From JBOGJI01 sp050747865 (GTDB lineage: Bacteria; Acidobacteriota; Thermoanaerobaculia; Multivoradales; JAHEKO01): 10,769 nucleotides of DNA. The translations under genes and the position numbers were made by a program. The notes beneath the pieces were generated by a model that did not search any database, was not told where the DNA came from, and saw only the letters and a list, made by a program, of their open reading frames with translations. The number at the start of each line of letters is the position of its first letter. Positions within the stretch are counted from its first letter, which is position 1. The stretch lies in the NCBI GenBank assembly GCA_050747865.1, contig JBOGJI010000092.1, positions 1 through 10,769 on the forward strand, written 5' to 3'. This document shows, piece after piece, positions 4,826 through 10,769 of the stretch.

Positions 4826-5626
4826 CTACTGGGCCTGCTGCGTCTTCTCCGGCGTCATGGCGTCGAAGTCGGACGAGTAGACCGTGTAGCCGCCGTCGTC
4901 CTGGCGCTCGAAGAAGACGCCGGCCGCGTATTCGCTGCCTTCCTCCCGCGGATAGAACCAGGCGACGCGCGCACCCTCGTCGTACTCCCGGACGTTGCGC
5001 AGGTTGACCTGGCCAACGGCGGCGCGGACCTGCTCCTCGCTCATCCCCTCCGCGACCTGGGCGAAGCGCTCCGCGGTCATGTAGCGGCTGGCCTCGGTCT
5101 CCGCCAGGGCCTGCTCGAGGGCGGGGTTGCCCGGATCGACGCTCAAGGCATTCTGGTAGATCTCGATCGCCTGCCGGTAGTCACCGCCCTTGTCGATGAA
5201 CTCGCGGGCGGTCACCAGGTTCTCCTCCACGTACATATCGAGCGCTGCCCGCTGGGTCGGCGTCGGCTCCTGGCCCTCGATCATCGGATCCGCGTTGATG
5301 AAGGCGACCAGCTTCTGGCCGAACGCGTCCGCCTTCGCCTGCGCTTCCTGCTCAAGCGCCGCCGTATCCACCGGCGCCGCGGCCTCCGCTTCGGCGGCCT
5401 CCCCCTCAGCGGCGGCCTCGTCCGCGGCGGGCTCGGCCGTCTGCTGAGCCAGCGCCTCGGCCAGACGGGTGCGCGAGGCGTCGAGATCGCCCTTCAGCTC
5501 CTGCAGCTCGGACCAGGCGGCCTGACGCTGGGCGTCCGCGGCCGAGTTTCCCCCCTGACATGCCAGTCCCGCCGTGAGAGCGAGCCCCAGCAGAAGCGCC
5601 GGCACGAGATTGTGCTTTCCCTTCAT
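4826..5626 (-). CDS. Lipoprotein with acidic linker, TPR-like repeat and BamE-like C-terminus
   Basis: A 266-residue protein with a signal peptide (KGKHN, hydrophobic residues 7-20) and Cys23 in LTAGLAC. It is a probable lipoprotein, although Gly at -3 is not classical. A helical, coiled-coil-prone segment (residues 32-62) leads into an Ala/Glu-rich linker (63-100). Then follow helices with one recognisable TPR-like unit (DYRQAIEIYQNALSVDPGNP, about 149-168). The C-terminal part (residues 183-255) starts MTAERFAQVAEGMSEEQVRAAVGQ and continues into strands with aromatic residues (VAWFYP, AGVFFE, YTVYSS), the pattern of the SmpA/BamE (OmlA) fold. The precise function is unknown; outer-membrane or periplasmic anchoring of an envelope complex is an inference. 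The start is fixed by AAAGGAGG 7 nt before the ATG. It is divergent from the lytic transglycosylase with only 41 bp between starts. Confidence 0.75.
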   Translation of the reverse strand: MKGKHNLVPALLLGLALTAGLACQGGNSAADAQRQAAWSELQELKGDLDASRTRLAEALAQQTAEPAADEAAAEGEAAEAEAAAPVDTAALEQEAQAKADAFGQKLVAFINADPMIEGQEPTPTQRAALDMYVEENLVTAREFIDKGGDYRQAIEIYQNALSVDPGNPALEQALAETEASRYMTAERFAQVAEGMSEEQVRAAVGQVNLRNVREYDEGARVAWFYPREEGSEYAAGVFFERQDDGGYTVYSSDFDAMTPEKTQQAQ

Positions 5627-5633
5627 CGGATCG

Positions 5634-5641
5634 CCTCCTTT
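5634..5641 (-). promoter_or_regulatory. Strong Shine-Dalgarno of the BamE-like lipoprotein gene
   Basis: AAAGGAGG on the minus strand, 7 nt upstream of ATG 5626, is a complete anti-16S match. It decides the lipoprotein start and stands out among the weak ribosome binding sites of this window. Confidence 0.8.
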
Positions 5642-5667
5642 GCTTGAATCTTGTATTCTGTCATACC

Positions 5668-7890
5668 GTGCACCGCCTTCTTCACATCCTGATCGCCCTG
5701 TCCCTGGCGGTGGGCGGGGAATGGGCGCTTGGCTATGGCCGGGACGGGCGGGCGTCCGCCCAGGCCGAAACCACGGCGGCCGAGCCGGAGCTGCTCCTCC
5801 AGCAGGCCGCCCAGGCTCGCAATCAAGGCTCCTGCGACGCGGCGGAGAAGCCCCTCGAGCCCCTGCTCGGCCGCGCCGACGCCTACGGTCTGCGCGCCCG
5901 TCTGCTGGCGGGCCTCTACGCCCACGCCTGTGAGCTGCCGCGGCGCGCCGAAGAGCTGCTGGCGCGCGCCGAGGGCGCCGATCGCGAGCTGGAGGACTGG
6001 CGCCTCTGGGTGCTGGCGGACAGCGCGGTGGCGAACGACCATCGGGAGACCGCGCTCACCGCCTTGACCCGCCTGCTCGCCCACCACGCCGACTCGCCCC
6101 TGCGGGCGCGGGCGATGCACCGCGCCGCGACGCTGGCCTGGGAGGCGGCGCAACACGACCGCGCCCGGCACCTGGTTGAGATGGCGCGCTACGAAGGGCT
6201 CGGCGGCGAGCCGGGGGAGGAGCTGGAGACCCTGGCCTGGCAGATCGCCGGCGCCACGGGCGACGTCGAGGGGCGTCAGGAGACCGCGCGTCAGCTTCTC
6301 GCCCGCTATCCGTTCAAGGCCGCGGAGCTCAAGGTCGTCGAGCTGTTCCGGCCCGAGAGCGGCGGGCTCGCGTGGACCGAGATCCTGCCGCCGCAGATGC
6401 TCTTGCAGCGGAGCCGTAGCCTGCTGGACGCCCGCCTGCCGGGCAACGCCGTGCAGGCGCTGCAGGAGATCCCGGTCGCCGAGCGCACCCTGGCCTGGTA
6501 TCTGCTCGCCGCCGAGGCCCTGATCGCCGACCATCGCGGCAGCGAAGCCCTGCGGCTGCTGGCTGCCGCCGCACCCCGCACCCCCGCCGAGACGGCGCGG
6601 GTGCAGTGGTGGCGCGGTCTGGCGGCCCAGGACATGGCGGCCGTCCGCAGCGGCCGCGCCAACCTCGACGCGGCCGGCCGCGACACCATGCGGCGGTCCG
6701 CCTACGAGCATCTGACCGCGGTTGTGCAGCGGGACGCCGACCGCGAGCTGACGCTGGAGGCGCTGCGTCGCATGTTCGAGGCGCAGGTCGAGTGGGACGA
6801 GTTCGACCGCTCGATCGAGGTGCTGGCCCGGCTCCGCGAGCTCGATCCGCACGACACCACCGGGGCCCGGTACCTGTGGGAACTGGGCTGGCGGGAGTAC
6901 ACGCGGCGCAACTGGACCGGCGCCATCGGCACCTGGGCGGAGCTTCTCCCGCTCTATGGCGACAGCGCCTACGCCCGCGCCGGCCGCTATTGGTCGGCGC
7001 GCGCCCACGAGTCGCTGGGACAGAGAGAGCGCGCGAATGAGATCTACCAGCGGCTGCTGACCGCCGACACCACCGACTTCTACAGCCGCCAGGCCCTGAC
7101 TCGGCTAGGTGGCACCGGCTCCGGCCGAAGCGGCGGAGAGGGCGAGCGGTTCGTGCCGCCGACCGATCCCTGGCCGGAAGATCCCCCTGTTCTCGCGCGC
7201 GCCCAGCGGCTCGCCGATCTGGGCCTCCCGCACCTGGCCCTCGCCGAGATCGAGGCCCGCACCGAATCCGCCCCGTCGCGGGCCGGCCAGGCCTTGCAGG
7301 CTCGCCTGCTCTACAGGACCGGCGAGTACCGGCCGGCGATCCACACCTTGAGCAAGGTCTTCCCGGCGCTCGGCACGGCTCTGCAGGGAGGCGTGCCGAT
7401 GGAGGCGCGGCAGATGTATTACCCGCTGGCGTACGAGGACGTCGTGGTCCGGCACGCCGGCGCACGCGGGCTGTCACCGGAGCTGGTCCTCGCCATGATC
7501 CGCCAGGAGAGCGCCTTCGACGCGGCGGCGGTGAGCCGCTCCGGCGCCCGCGGCCTGATGCAGATCATGCCGGCGACCGGCCGGGAGCTGGCTCTGCGCC
7601 TGGGGCTGTCGTTCAGCACCGGCAGTCTCGACGACCCGGACTACAGCATCCGGCTCGGCACCACCTACTTCCGGCAGGTCCTGGACATGTTCGGCGGCAG
7701 CGAAGAGCTCGCCCTGGCCGGGTACAACAATGGGCCGTTTCGCATCAAGCGGCTGTGGCAAGAGGCCGGGCCCGATCGCGAGCTCGATCTGTTCCTCGAG
7801 ACCCTGGCCTGGGACGAGACCCGCTCCTACGTCAAGCGCATCCTCATCCACCAGGACAGCTACCGGCAGCTCTATCCTGAGCTGGGGTGA
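5668..7890 (+). CDS. Soluble lytic murein transglycosylase, Slt70-like
   Basis: This 740-residue periplasmic enzyme cleaves the MurNAc-GlcNAc bond of peptidoglycan with formation of 1,6-anhydro-MurNAc. Order of parts: signal peptide (residues 1 to about 30, hydrophobic ILIALSLAVGG, likely cleavage after RASA); a long Ala/Leu-rich helical solenoid of TPR-like repeats (about 35-560), like the U-shaped superhelix of Slt70; and the SLT catalytic domain (about 585-720). The domain shows AMIRQESAFD with catalytic Glu614, GLMQIMP (629-635) and AGYNNGP with Tyr686. All hallmark residues are present, and the length fits the family (E. coli Slt is about 645 residues). The GTG start at 5668 gives a good signal peptide, whereas the upstream TTG 5644 would add unrelated residues. 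No Shine-Dalgarno precedes it. The neighbouring lipoprotein and glycosyltransferase suggest an envelope-maintenance cluster. Confidence 0.9.
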   Translation: MHRLLHILIALSLAVGGEWALGYGRDGRASAQAETTAAEPELLLQQAAQARNQGSCDAAEKPLEPLLGRADAYGLRARLLAGLYAHACELPRRAEELLARAEGADRELEDWRLWVLADSAVANDHRETALTALTRLLAHHADSPLRARAMHRAATLAWEAAQHDRARHLVEMARYEGLGGEPGEELETLAWQIAGATGDVEGRQETARQLLARYPFKAAELKVVELFRPESGGLAWTEILPPQMLLQRSRSLLDARLPGNAVQALQEIPVAERTLAWYLLAAEALIADHRGSEALRLLAAAAPRTPAETARVQWWRGLAAQDMAAVRSGRANLDAAGRDTMRRSAYEHLTAVVQRDADRELTLEALRRMFEAQVEWDEFDRSIEVLARLRELDPHDTTGARYLWELGWREYTRRNWTGAIGTWAELLPLYGDSAYARAGRYWSARAHESLGQRERANEIYQRLLTADTTDFYSRQALTRLGGTGSGRSGGEGERFVPPTDPWPEDPPVLARAQRLADLGLPHLALAEIEARTESAPSRAGQALQARLLYRTGEYRPAIHTLSKVFPALGTALQGGVPMEARQMYYPLAYEDVVVRHAGARGLSPELVLAMIRQESAFDAAAVSRSGARGLMQIMPATGRELALRLGLSFSTGSLDDPDYSIRLGTTYFRQVLDMFGGSEELALAGYNNGPFRIKRLWQEAGPDRELDLFLETLAWDETRSYVKRILIHQDSYRQLYPELG

Positions 7891-7924
7891 TATGGTTGTG
7901 GCCACCCGAAAGGGCGGGCCGAAC

Positions 7925-8000
7925 GGGTCCATAGCTCAGCGGTTAGAGCATCCGGCTCATAACCGGCAGGTCCCTGGTTCGAATCCAGGTGGACCCACCA
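7925..8000 (+). tRNA. tRNA-Met(CAU), elongator type
   Basis: A full 76-nt cloverleaf: acceptor GGGTCCA (7925-7931) with TGGACCC (7990-7996); D-arm GCTC/GAGC; anticodon loop CTCATAA (7956-7962) with anticodon CAT at 7958-7960; variable loop AGGTC; T-arm CCTGG-TTCGAAT-CCAGG; discriminator A; encoded CCA (7998-8000). G1-C72 pairing excludes an initiator tRNA, which has a 1-72 mismatch. A CAU anticodon can also belong to the tRNA-Ile2 that TilS modifies to read AUA. U4-A69 rather than C4-G69 favours Met, but this is not proof. The top pair of the anticodon stem (T27 and C43) is mismatched. No integrase or duplicated 3' end is nearby, so the gene does not appear to be used as an attachment site. 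Confidence 0.93.
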
Positions 8001-8045
8001 CCTGGCGCCCTCGGCTGGACAAACGTATGGTGCGGGAGTAGAACG

Positions 8046-8807
8046 ATGAGCGGAACCCTCGCCACGGTGGTGCGGCTCCATCAGGCGACGAACCTTCTGC
8101 GGGAGACTGAGGCGCGGCTGGCCGACGTGCCCGAGTGGATGCGCGAGCTCCACGCCGAGCACGAGGAGCGCAAGGGAGAGATCGACGCGCTCGAGGCCGA
8201 GACCGAGGAGGCCGGGCGCCTGCACCGGGCGGCACAGGCGCAGGCGGCGGACGGCGAGGTCCTGCTGAAGCGCTACCAGGAGCAGATCGGCGCGGTGCGT
8301 ACCCAGCGTGAGTATTCGGCGCTGTTGCAGGAGATCGACACCGCCAAGGAACTGATCCGCCAGGCCGAGGCCGCGGCGGCCGGGGCCACCGAGCGGGAGA
8401 GCGAGGCGACCCGCCGCCTGGAGGAGGCCCGCGCGGCGTTCACCGATCTCGCCTCGCGCTACGACGAGGCGCTGGCGAAGTGGGAAGAGGAGAAACCGAC
8501 CGCCCAAGCGGAGGCGGAGCGGTTGCAGGGAGAGATCGAGACGTTGCGGGAGCGCGTCACACCCCAGGTCCTGGGCGTCTACGACCGCATCGGGGAGCGC
8601 TACGGGGAGACGCCGCTGGCGACGGTGCGGCGCGTCGAGCGACCGCGCGGAGCCTCCATCTACTCGTGCTCGGCGTGCAACTACCGCGTGCGTCCGCAGG
8701 CAGTCGTCACCTTGCAGCGCCTCACCGCGGAGCAGCCGCAGGGCGGCGAGCTCGTGCTCTGCGACGGCTGCCGCCGCATCCTCTATTTCGACGAGACCGG
8801 CGCGTGA
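8046..8807 (+). CDS. Coiled-coil C4-type zinc-ribbon protein (DUF164/CT398-like)
   Basis: A 253-residue protein. Residues 1 to about 175 are almost continuous charged heptad-like helix (a long antiparallel coiled-coil hairpin), including RTQREYSALLQEID, the typical turn region of this family. The C-terminus is a zinc ribbon with CSAC (Cys208, Cys211) and CDGC (Cys239, Cys242), ending ILYFDE. The CT398/DUF164 family has no settled biochemical function; links to nucleic acids and to secretion or flagellar machinery have been proposed. Placement just before an RNase HI-like gene recurs in distant bacteria, for example Rv2229c and Rv2228c of Mycobacterium tuberculosis. The start ATG 8046 has GGGAG 7 nt upstream; an open frame back to 7989 overlaps the tRNA and is not used. 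The next gene starts 15 nt after the stop, so an operon is very likely. Confidence 0.88.
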   Translation: MSGTLATVVRLHQATNLLRETEARLADVPEWMRELHAEHEERKGEIDALEAETEEAGRLHRAAQAQAADGEVLLKRYQEQIGAVRTQREYSALLQEIDTAKELIRQAEAAAAGATERESEATRRLEEARAAFTDLASRYDEALAKWEEEKPTAQAEAERLQGEIETLRERVTPQVLGVYDRIGERYGETPLATVRRVERPRGASIYSCSACNYRVRPQAVVTLQRLTAEQPQGGELVLCDGCRRILYFDETGA

Positions 8808-8822
8808 CCGGTGCAGAGAGAC

Positions 8823-9260
8823 ATGGTCACTGGCTCTAGAGCGCGAGCCTGGATCGACGGCGCGTCGAGAGGCAACCCCGGCGAAGCCGGGTTCGGCGTG
8901 CTCTTCGAGCTGGGCGACCAGGCTCACGAGATCACGGGGTTCCTGGGGCGCACGACGAACAACGTGGCCGAATATTGCGCCCTGGTCGCGGCCTTGACCT
9001 ACGCCGCGGAGCGAGGCGTGAAGCGCCTCGGCGTGCGCAGCGACAGCGAGCTGCTGGTGAAGCAGCTCACCGGGGAGTACAAGGTCAAGGCCAGCCACCT
9101 GGTGCCCCTGTTCCTCGAGGTCCTGCGGTTGAAGCGCGGCTTCGAGGCGTTCCAGATCCGCCACGTGCGCCGCGAGGAGAACCGGCTCGCCGATCGACTC
9201 GCCAACCGGGCGATCGACGAGCGCGAGCCCCTGCCGGCATGGCTGACCCTGGCTCTGTGA
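8823..9260 (+). CDS. Ribonuclease HI-like protein
   Basis: This 145-residue RNase H fold protein hydrolyses the RNA strand of RNA-DNA hybrids in the cytoplasm. All four acidic catalytic positions are visible: Asp12 (WIDGASRGNPGEAG), Glu50 (TTNNVAEYCAL), Asp74 (RSDSELLVKQL) and Asp124 (NRLADRLANRA), with HVRREEN before the last one. The GEYKVKA segment after the third Asp is typical of the short RNase HI family with divergent sequence relative to E. coli RnhA. The basic handle of RnhA is not obvious, so no symbol is assigned. The start is ATG 8823; a GTG at 8811 (four residues earlier) is an alternative. The gene lies between the zinc-ribbon gene and the YggS gene, overlapping the latter's start, so translation is probably coupled. 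Confidence 0.9.
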   Translation: MVTGSRARAWIDGASRGNPGEAGFGVLFELGDQAHEITGFLGRTTNNVAEYCALVAALTYAAERGVKRLGVRSDSELLVKQLTGEYKVKASHLVPLFLEVLRLKRGFEAFQIRHVRREENRLADRLANRAIDEREPLPAWLTLAL

Positions 9261-9943
9261 GCGCCGCCGAACGGCTGGCCGAGGCGCGCCGGCGCATCGA
9301 GGCGGCCTGCCAGCGGGCCGGCCGGCGAGCCGAGGACATCACCCTCGTCGGCGCCGCCAAGCGGCAGCCCCTGGATCGCCTCGAAGCGGCCGTCGCGGCC
9401 GGCCTGCGCCACATCGGCGAGAACCGGGCGCAGGAGGCGCGCGCGCACCGCGACGCCCTGCCGCCGGGGCTCGAGTGGCACCTGATCGGGCCGCTGCAGT
9501 CCAACAAGGTCCACCTCGCCGTCGAGCTCTTCGACGTCGTCCACAGCGTCGACCGCCCGAAGATCGCGCGGCTGCTGGAGCAGGAGGCGGCGGCTTCCGG
9601 CCGCACGCTGCCGGCGCTGCTCGAGGTCAACTTGGGCGAGGAGGCGAGCAAGCACGGGTTCGCCGTCGAGCACCTGGCCGAGACCGTGGAGCCGCTCGCC
9701 GGCTGCCGGCACCTCCAGGTGATGGGCCTGATGGCGATCCCGCCGTTCGAGGAGGACCCGGAGCGGTCCCGCCCCTGGTTCCGCCGCCTGCGCGAGCTGC
9801 GCGACGCCCTGTTCGCCCGCCCTGAGTGGAGCGGGCGCCCGGGCTGGCTCTCCATGGGCATGAGCCACGACTACGAGGTGGCGATCGAGGAGGGCGCCAC
9901 CCACGTCCGCGTGGGCACGGCCCTCTTCGGCCCGCGAGACTGA
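9239..9943 (+). CDS. YggS/YlmE family pyridoxal phosphate homeostasis protein
   Basis: This 234-residue PLP-binding protein has the alanine-racemase-like barrel fold (COG0325, YggS/YlmE/PLPBP). It carries and balances pyridoxal 5'-phosphate; no catalytic activity is established for the family. The PLP lysine is Lys41 in LVGAAKRQP. Other hallmarks: HIGENRAQEA, HLIGPLQSNK (81-90), EVNLGEEASKHGF, GLMAIPP, and the phosphate-binding end MGMSHDYEVAIEEGATHVRV with GTALFG. The length fits the family. Two starts are possible: ATG 9239, overlapping the RNase H gene by 22 nt, and GTG 9257, which forms a GTGA overlap with that gene's stop and gives a more family-like N-terminus (SAAERLAEARRRIEAA). The 17-nt gap to the convergent gene at 9961 holds no visible terminator. 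Confidence 0.92.
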   Translation: MADPGSVSAAERLAEARRRIEAACQRAGRRAEDITLVGAAKRQPLDRLEAAVAAGLRHIGENRAQEARAHRDALPPGLEWHLIGPLQSNKVHLAVELFDVVHSVDRPKIARLLEQEAAASGRTLPALLEVNLGEEASKHGFAVEHLAETVEPLAGCRHLQVMGLMAIPPFEEDPERSRPWFRRLRELRDALFARPEWSGRPGWLSMGMSHDYEVAIEEGATHVRVGTALFGPRD

Positions 9944-9960
9944 ACCGACCCCAGCCTCGC

Positions 9961-10769
9961 CTATTCGTCGCTCAAGGCGGCGATGACCTGCTGCGGCGCG
10001 GGCGACGCCCCGGCCCCGGAGTCCGCGGACTCGTCGATCAGCTCCCCTTCGATGAGAAGCTCCGAATCGACGGATTCGCCGGGCTCGGCGGGCCCGGCGA
10101 TCGCAGGGGGCGCGCCGATCAGGCTCTCGATCTCGAGCGCCCGATGCTCCTGCAGGTGGCGCAGGTGATCCGGGGTCAGCGCCTCGAAGATGCCGGCGAT
10201 CTCGCGTTGACCAGGATCGCTGTCCAGGAACCGGTCGAACAGGGTCAGAAGCGCCTGCTGGGCCGCGTGCTCGCCATGCCCGCGGGACACCGCGCCGATC
10301 AGGGTCATCAGCAGAGTCGAGGAGCCGGCCAGGGCGCGAAACGGCTCGACCACGAAGGCCCGGACCAGCTCCGGTCCCATCTGCTGCGCCAGCTGTCGCT
10401 CCTCCTGGGGAATGAGCTCTACATCCGTGGTGTCGAAGACACACTGGGCAAGGGTCCGCGCCGTCGCCTCATCCTCCCCGGGGGAAGCTGCTCCCGCGTC
10501 GCCGGACGCTTCTTCGGGCGCGTCGCGGACACCGCGGCGAAGAGCATCTCTCTGCTCGCGGCGCCACTCCGGCACCGGCGGCACGGCGAGGGTCGGGCCC
10601 TCGCTGCGCGACAGGGCGTCGCGAAACGGCGCGGCCGCGAGCGCGTTGGGATCTAAGCCGGCCACGCCGGAGGTGGCTCGAGCCGTCGCCTGCTGGCCGG
10701 CGACGGCCGCCGCGCCATCGGCGAGACCGGTGAGCCCGAGGCCGGCCTCGCCGGGGAGCGTTGCGCCGC
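9961..10769 (-). CDS. Unrecognised Ala/Gly-rich protein with acidic C-terminus, 5' end outside window
   Basis: The minus-strand frame ends with TAG at 9961-9963 and remains open to the right edge, so at least 269 residues are visible and the start lies outside. An in-frame GTG at 10665 is an unlikely start because upstream codons are open and similar in composition. Parts seen: an Ala/Gly/Leu-rich low-complexity N-terminal stretch (10769-10660); a charged Pro/Arg/Asp linker; a compact mostly helical core, about residues 95-200 of the visible part (VELIPQEERQLAQQMGPELV, LMTLIGAVSRGHGEHAAQQA, DRFLDSDPGQREIAGIFEAL); and an acidic Glu/Asp/Ser/Pro tail ending SDE. No catalytic motif, signal peptide or known family is recognised. 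It converges on the YggS gene. It is judged coding because its frame is long and its core is protein-like, while opposite-strand frames there are Arg-rich. Confidence 0.65.
   Translation of the reverse strand, partial: GATLPGEAGLGLTGLADGAAAVAGQQATARATSGVAGLDPNALAAAPFRDALSRSEGPTLAVPPVPEWRREQRDALRRGVRDAPEEASGDAGAASPGEDEATARTLAQCVFDTTDVELIPQEERQLAQQMGPELVRAFVVEPFRALAGSSTLLMTLIGAVSRGHGEHAAQQALLTLFDRFLDSDPGQREIAGIFEALTPDHLRHLQEHRALEIESLIGAPPAIAGPAEPGESVDSELLIEGELIDESADSGAGASPAPQQVIAALSDE

Noticed and set aside
4292..5647. Plus-strand open frame of 451 codons
   Set aside because: It begins inside the fold-back element and is a shadow across rpsU and the BamE-like lipoprotein, both strongly supported on the minus strand; its product is Arg/Leu/Gly-rich low complexity.
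5644..5667. TATTCT box (5654-5659) as the slt promoter
   Set aside because: No -35 element stands at 16-18 nt upstream and there is no proper extended -10 motif; it was left out as a feature.
5623..7008. Minus-strand open frame of 461 codons
   Set aside because: It is antisense to the Slt-like gene, whose signal peptide and catalytic motifs fix the coding strand; long antisense frames are common at about 70% GC.
7872..9164. Minus-strand open frame of 430 codons
   Set aside because: It crosses the tRNA gene and is antisense to the zinc-ribbon and RNase HI genes; it has no recognisable motif.
8999..10444. Minus-strand open frame of 481 codons
   Set aside because: It is antisense to YggS and RNase HI and overlaps the better-supported 9961 frame on the same strand; the product is Arg/Gly-rich.
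1..10769. CRISPR array, insertion sequence, phage or integrase genes
   Set aside because: No regularly spaced direct repeats, no transposase or integrase motifs and no duplicated tRNA end were seen.

Overview
The window is chromosomal DNA from a high-GC Gram-negative bacterium. Outer-envelope genes (a heptosyltransferase-type glycosyltransferase, lipoproteins, a soluble-lytic-transglycosylase-like murein hydrolase), bS21 and an elongator tRNA-Met with encoded CCA all fit a diderm. The lineage cannot be fixed from sequence reading alone. The gene mix and protein style suggest Acidobacteriota or a neighbouring deep diderm phylum, with low confidence.

Left part (1 to about 3280) looks like an accessory, partly decayed region, and by eye its GC is lower than that of the rest. 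It holds a possible minus-strand gene running off the left edge, an alpha/beta hydrolase lacking its N-terminal part, an MDR-type oxidoreductase with an in-frame internal deletion of about 65-70 residues, and a short possible DUF5946-like remnant. These are followed by an apparently intact two-gene minus-strand operon (XRE-type regulator plus nucleotidyltransferase, toxin-antitoxin-like). Its promoter sits so close to the start codon that the message may be leaderless. A divergently transcribed DUF1579-like lipoprotein follows.

Middle part (3284-5626, minus strand) reads, in order of transcription, a TPR/BamE-like lipoprotein with a textbook Shine-Dalgarno, bS21 (rpsU) with its own sigma70-type promoter, and a family 9 glycosyltransferase related to LPS heptosyltransferases. 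Between rpsU and the glycosyltransferase lies a 179-bp fold-back element with long, nearly perfect inverted arms. It is the most unusual structure of the window and looks like a MITE/REP-type dispersed repeat.

Right part (5668-9943, plus strand) carries core functions: a Slt70-like lytic transglycosylase divergent from the lipoprotein, tRNA-Met(CAU), and a tight operon of a coiled-coil C4 zinc-ribbon protein, an RNase HI-like protein and the PLP-homeostasis protein YggS/YlmE. A convergent, unrecognised Ala/Gly-rich and acidic protein (minus strand) runs off the right edge.

No CRISPR array, insertion-sequence transposase, phage gene or clearly new multi-gene system is visible. The best candidates for something undescribed are the fold-back repeat, the regulator/nucleotidyltransferase pair and the unknown protein at the right edge.
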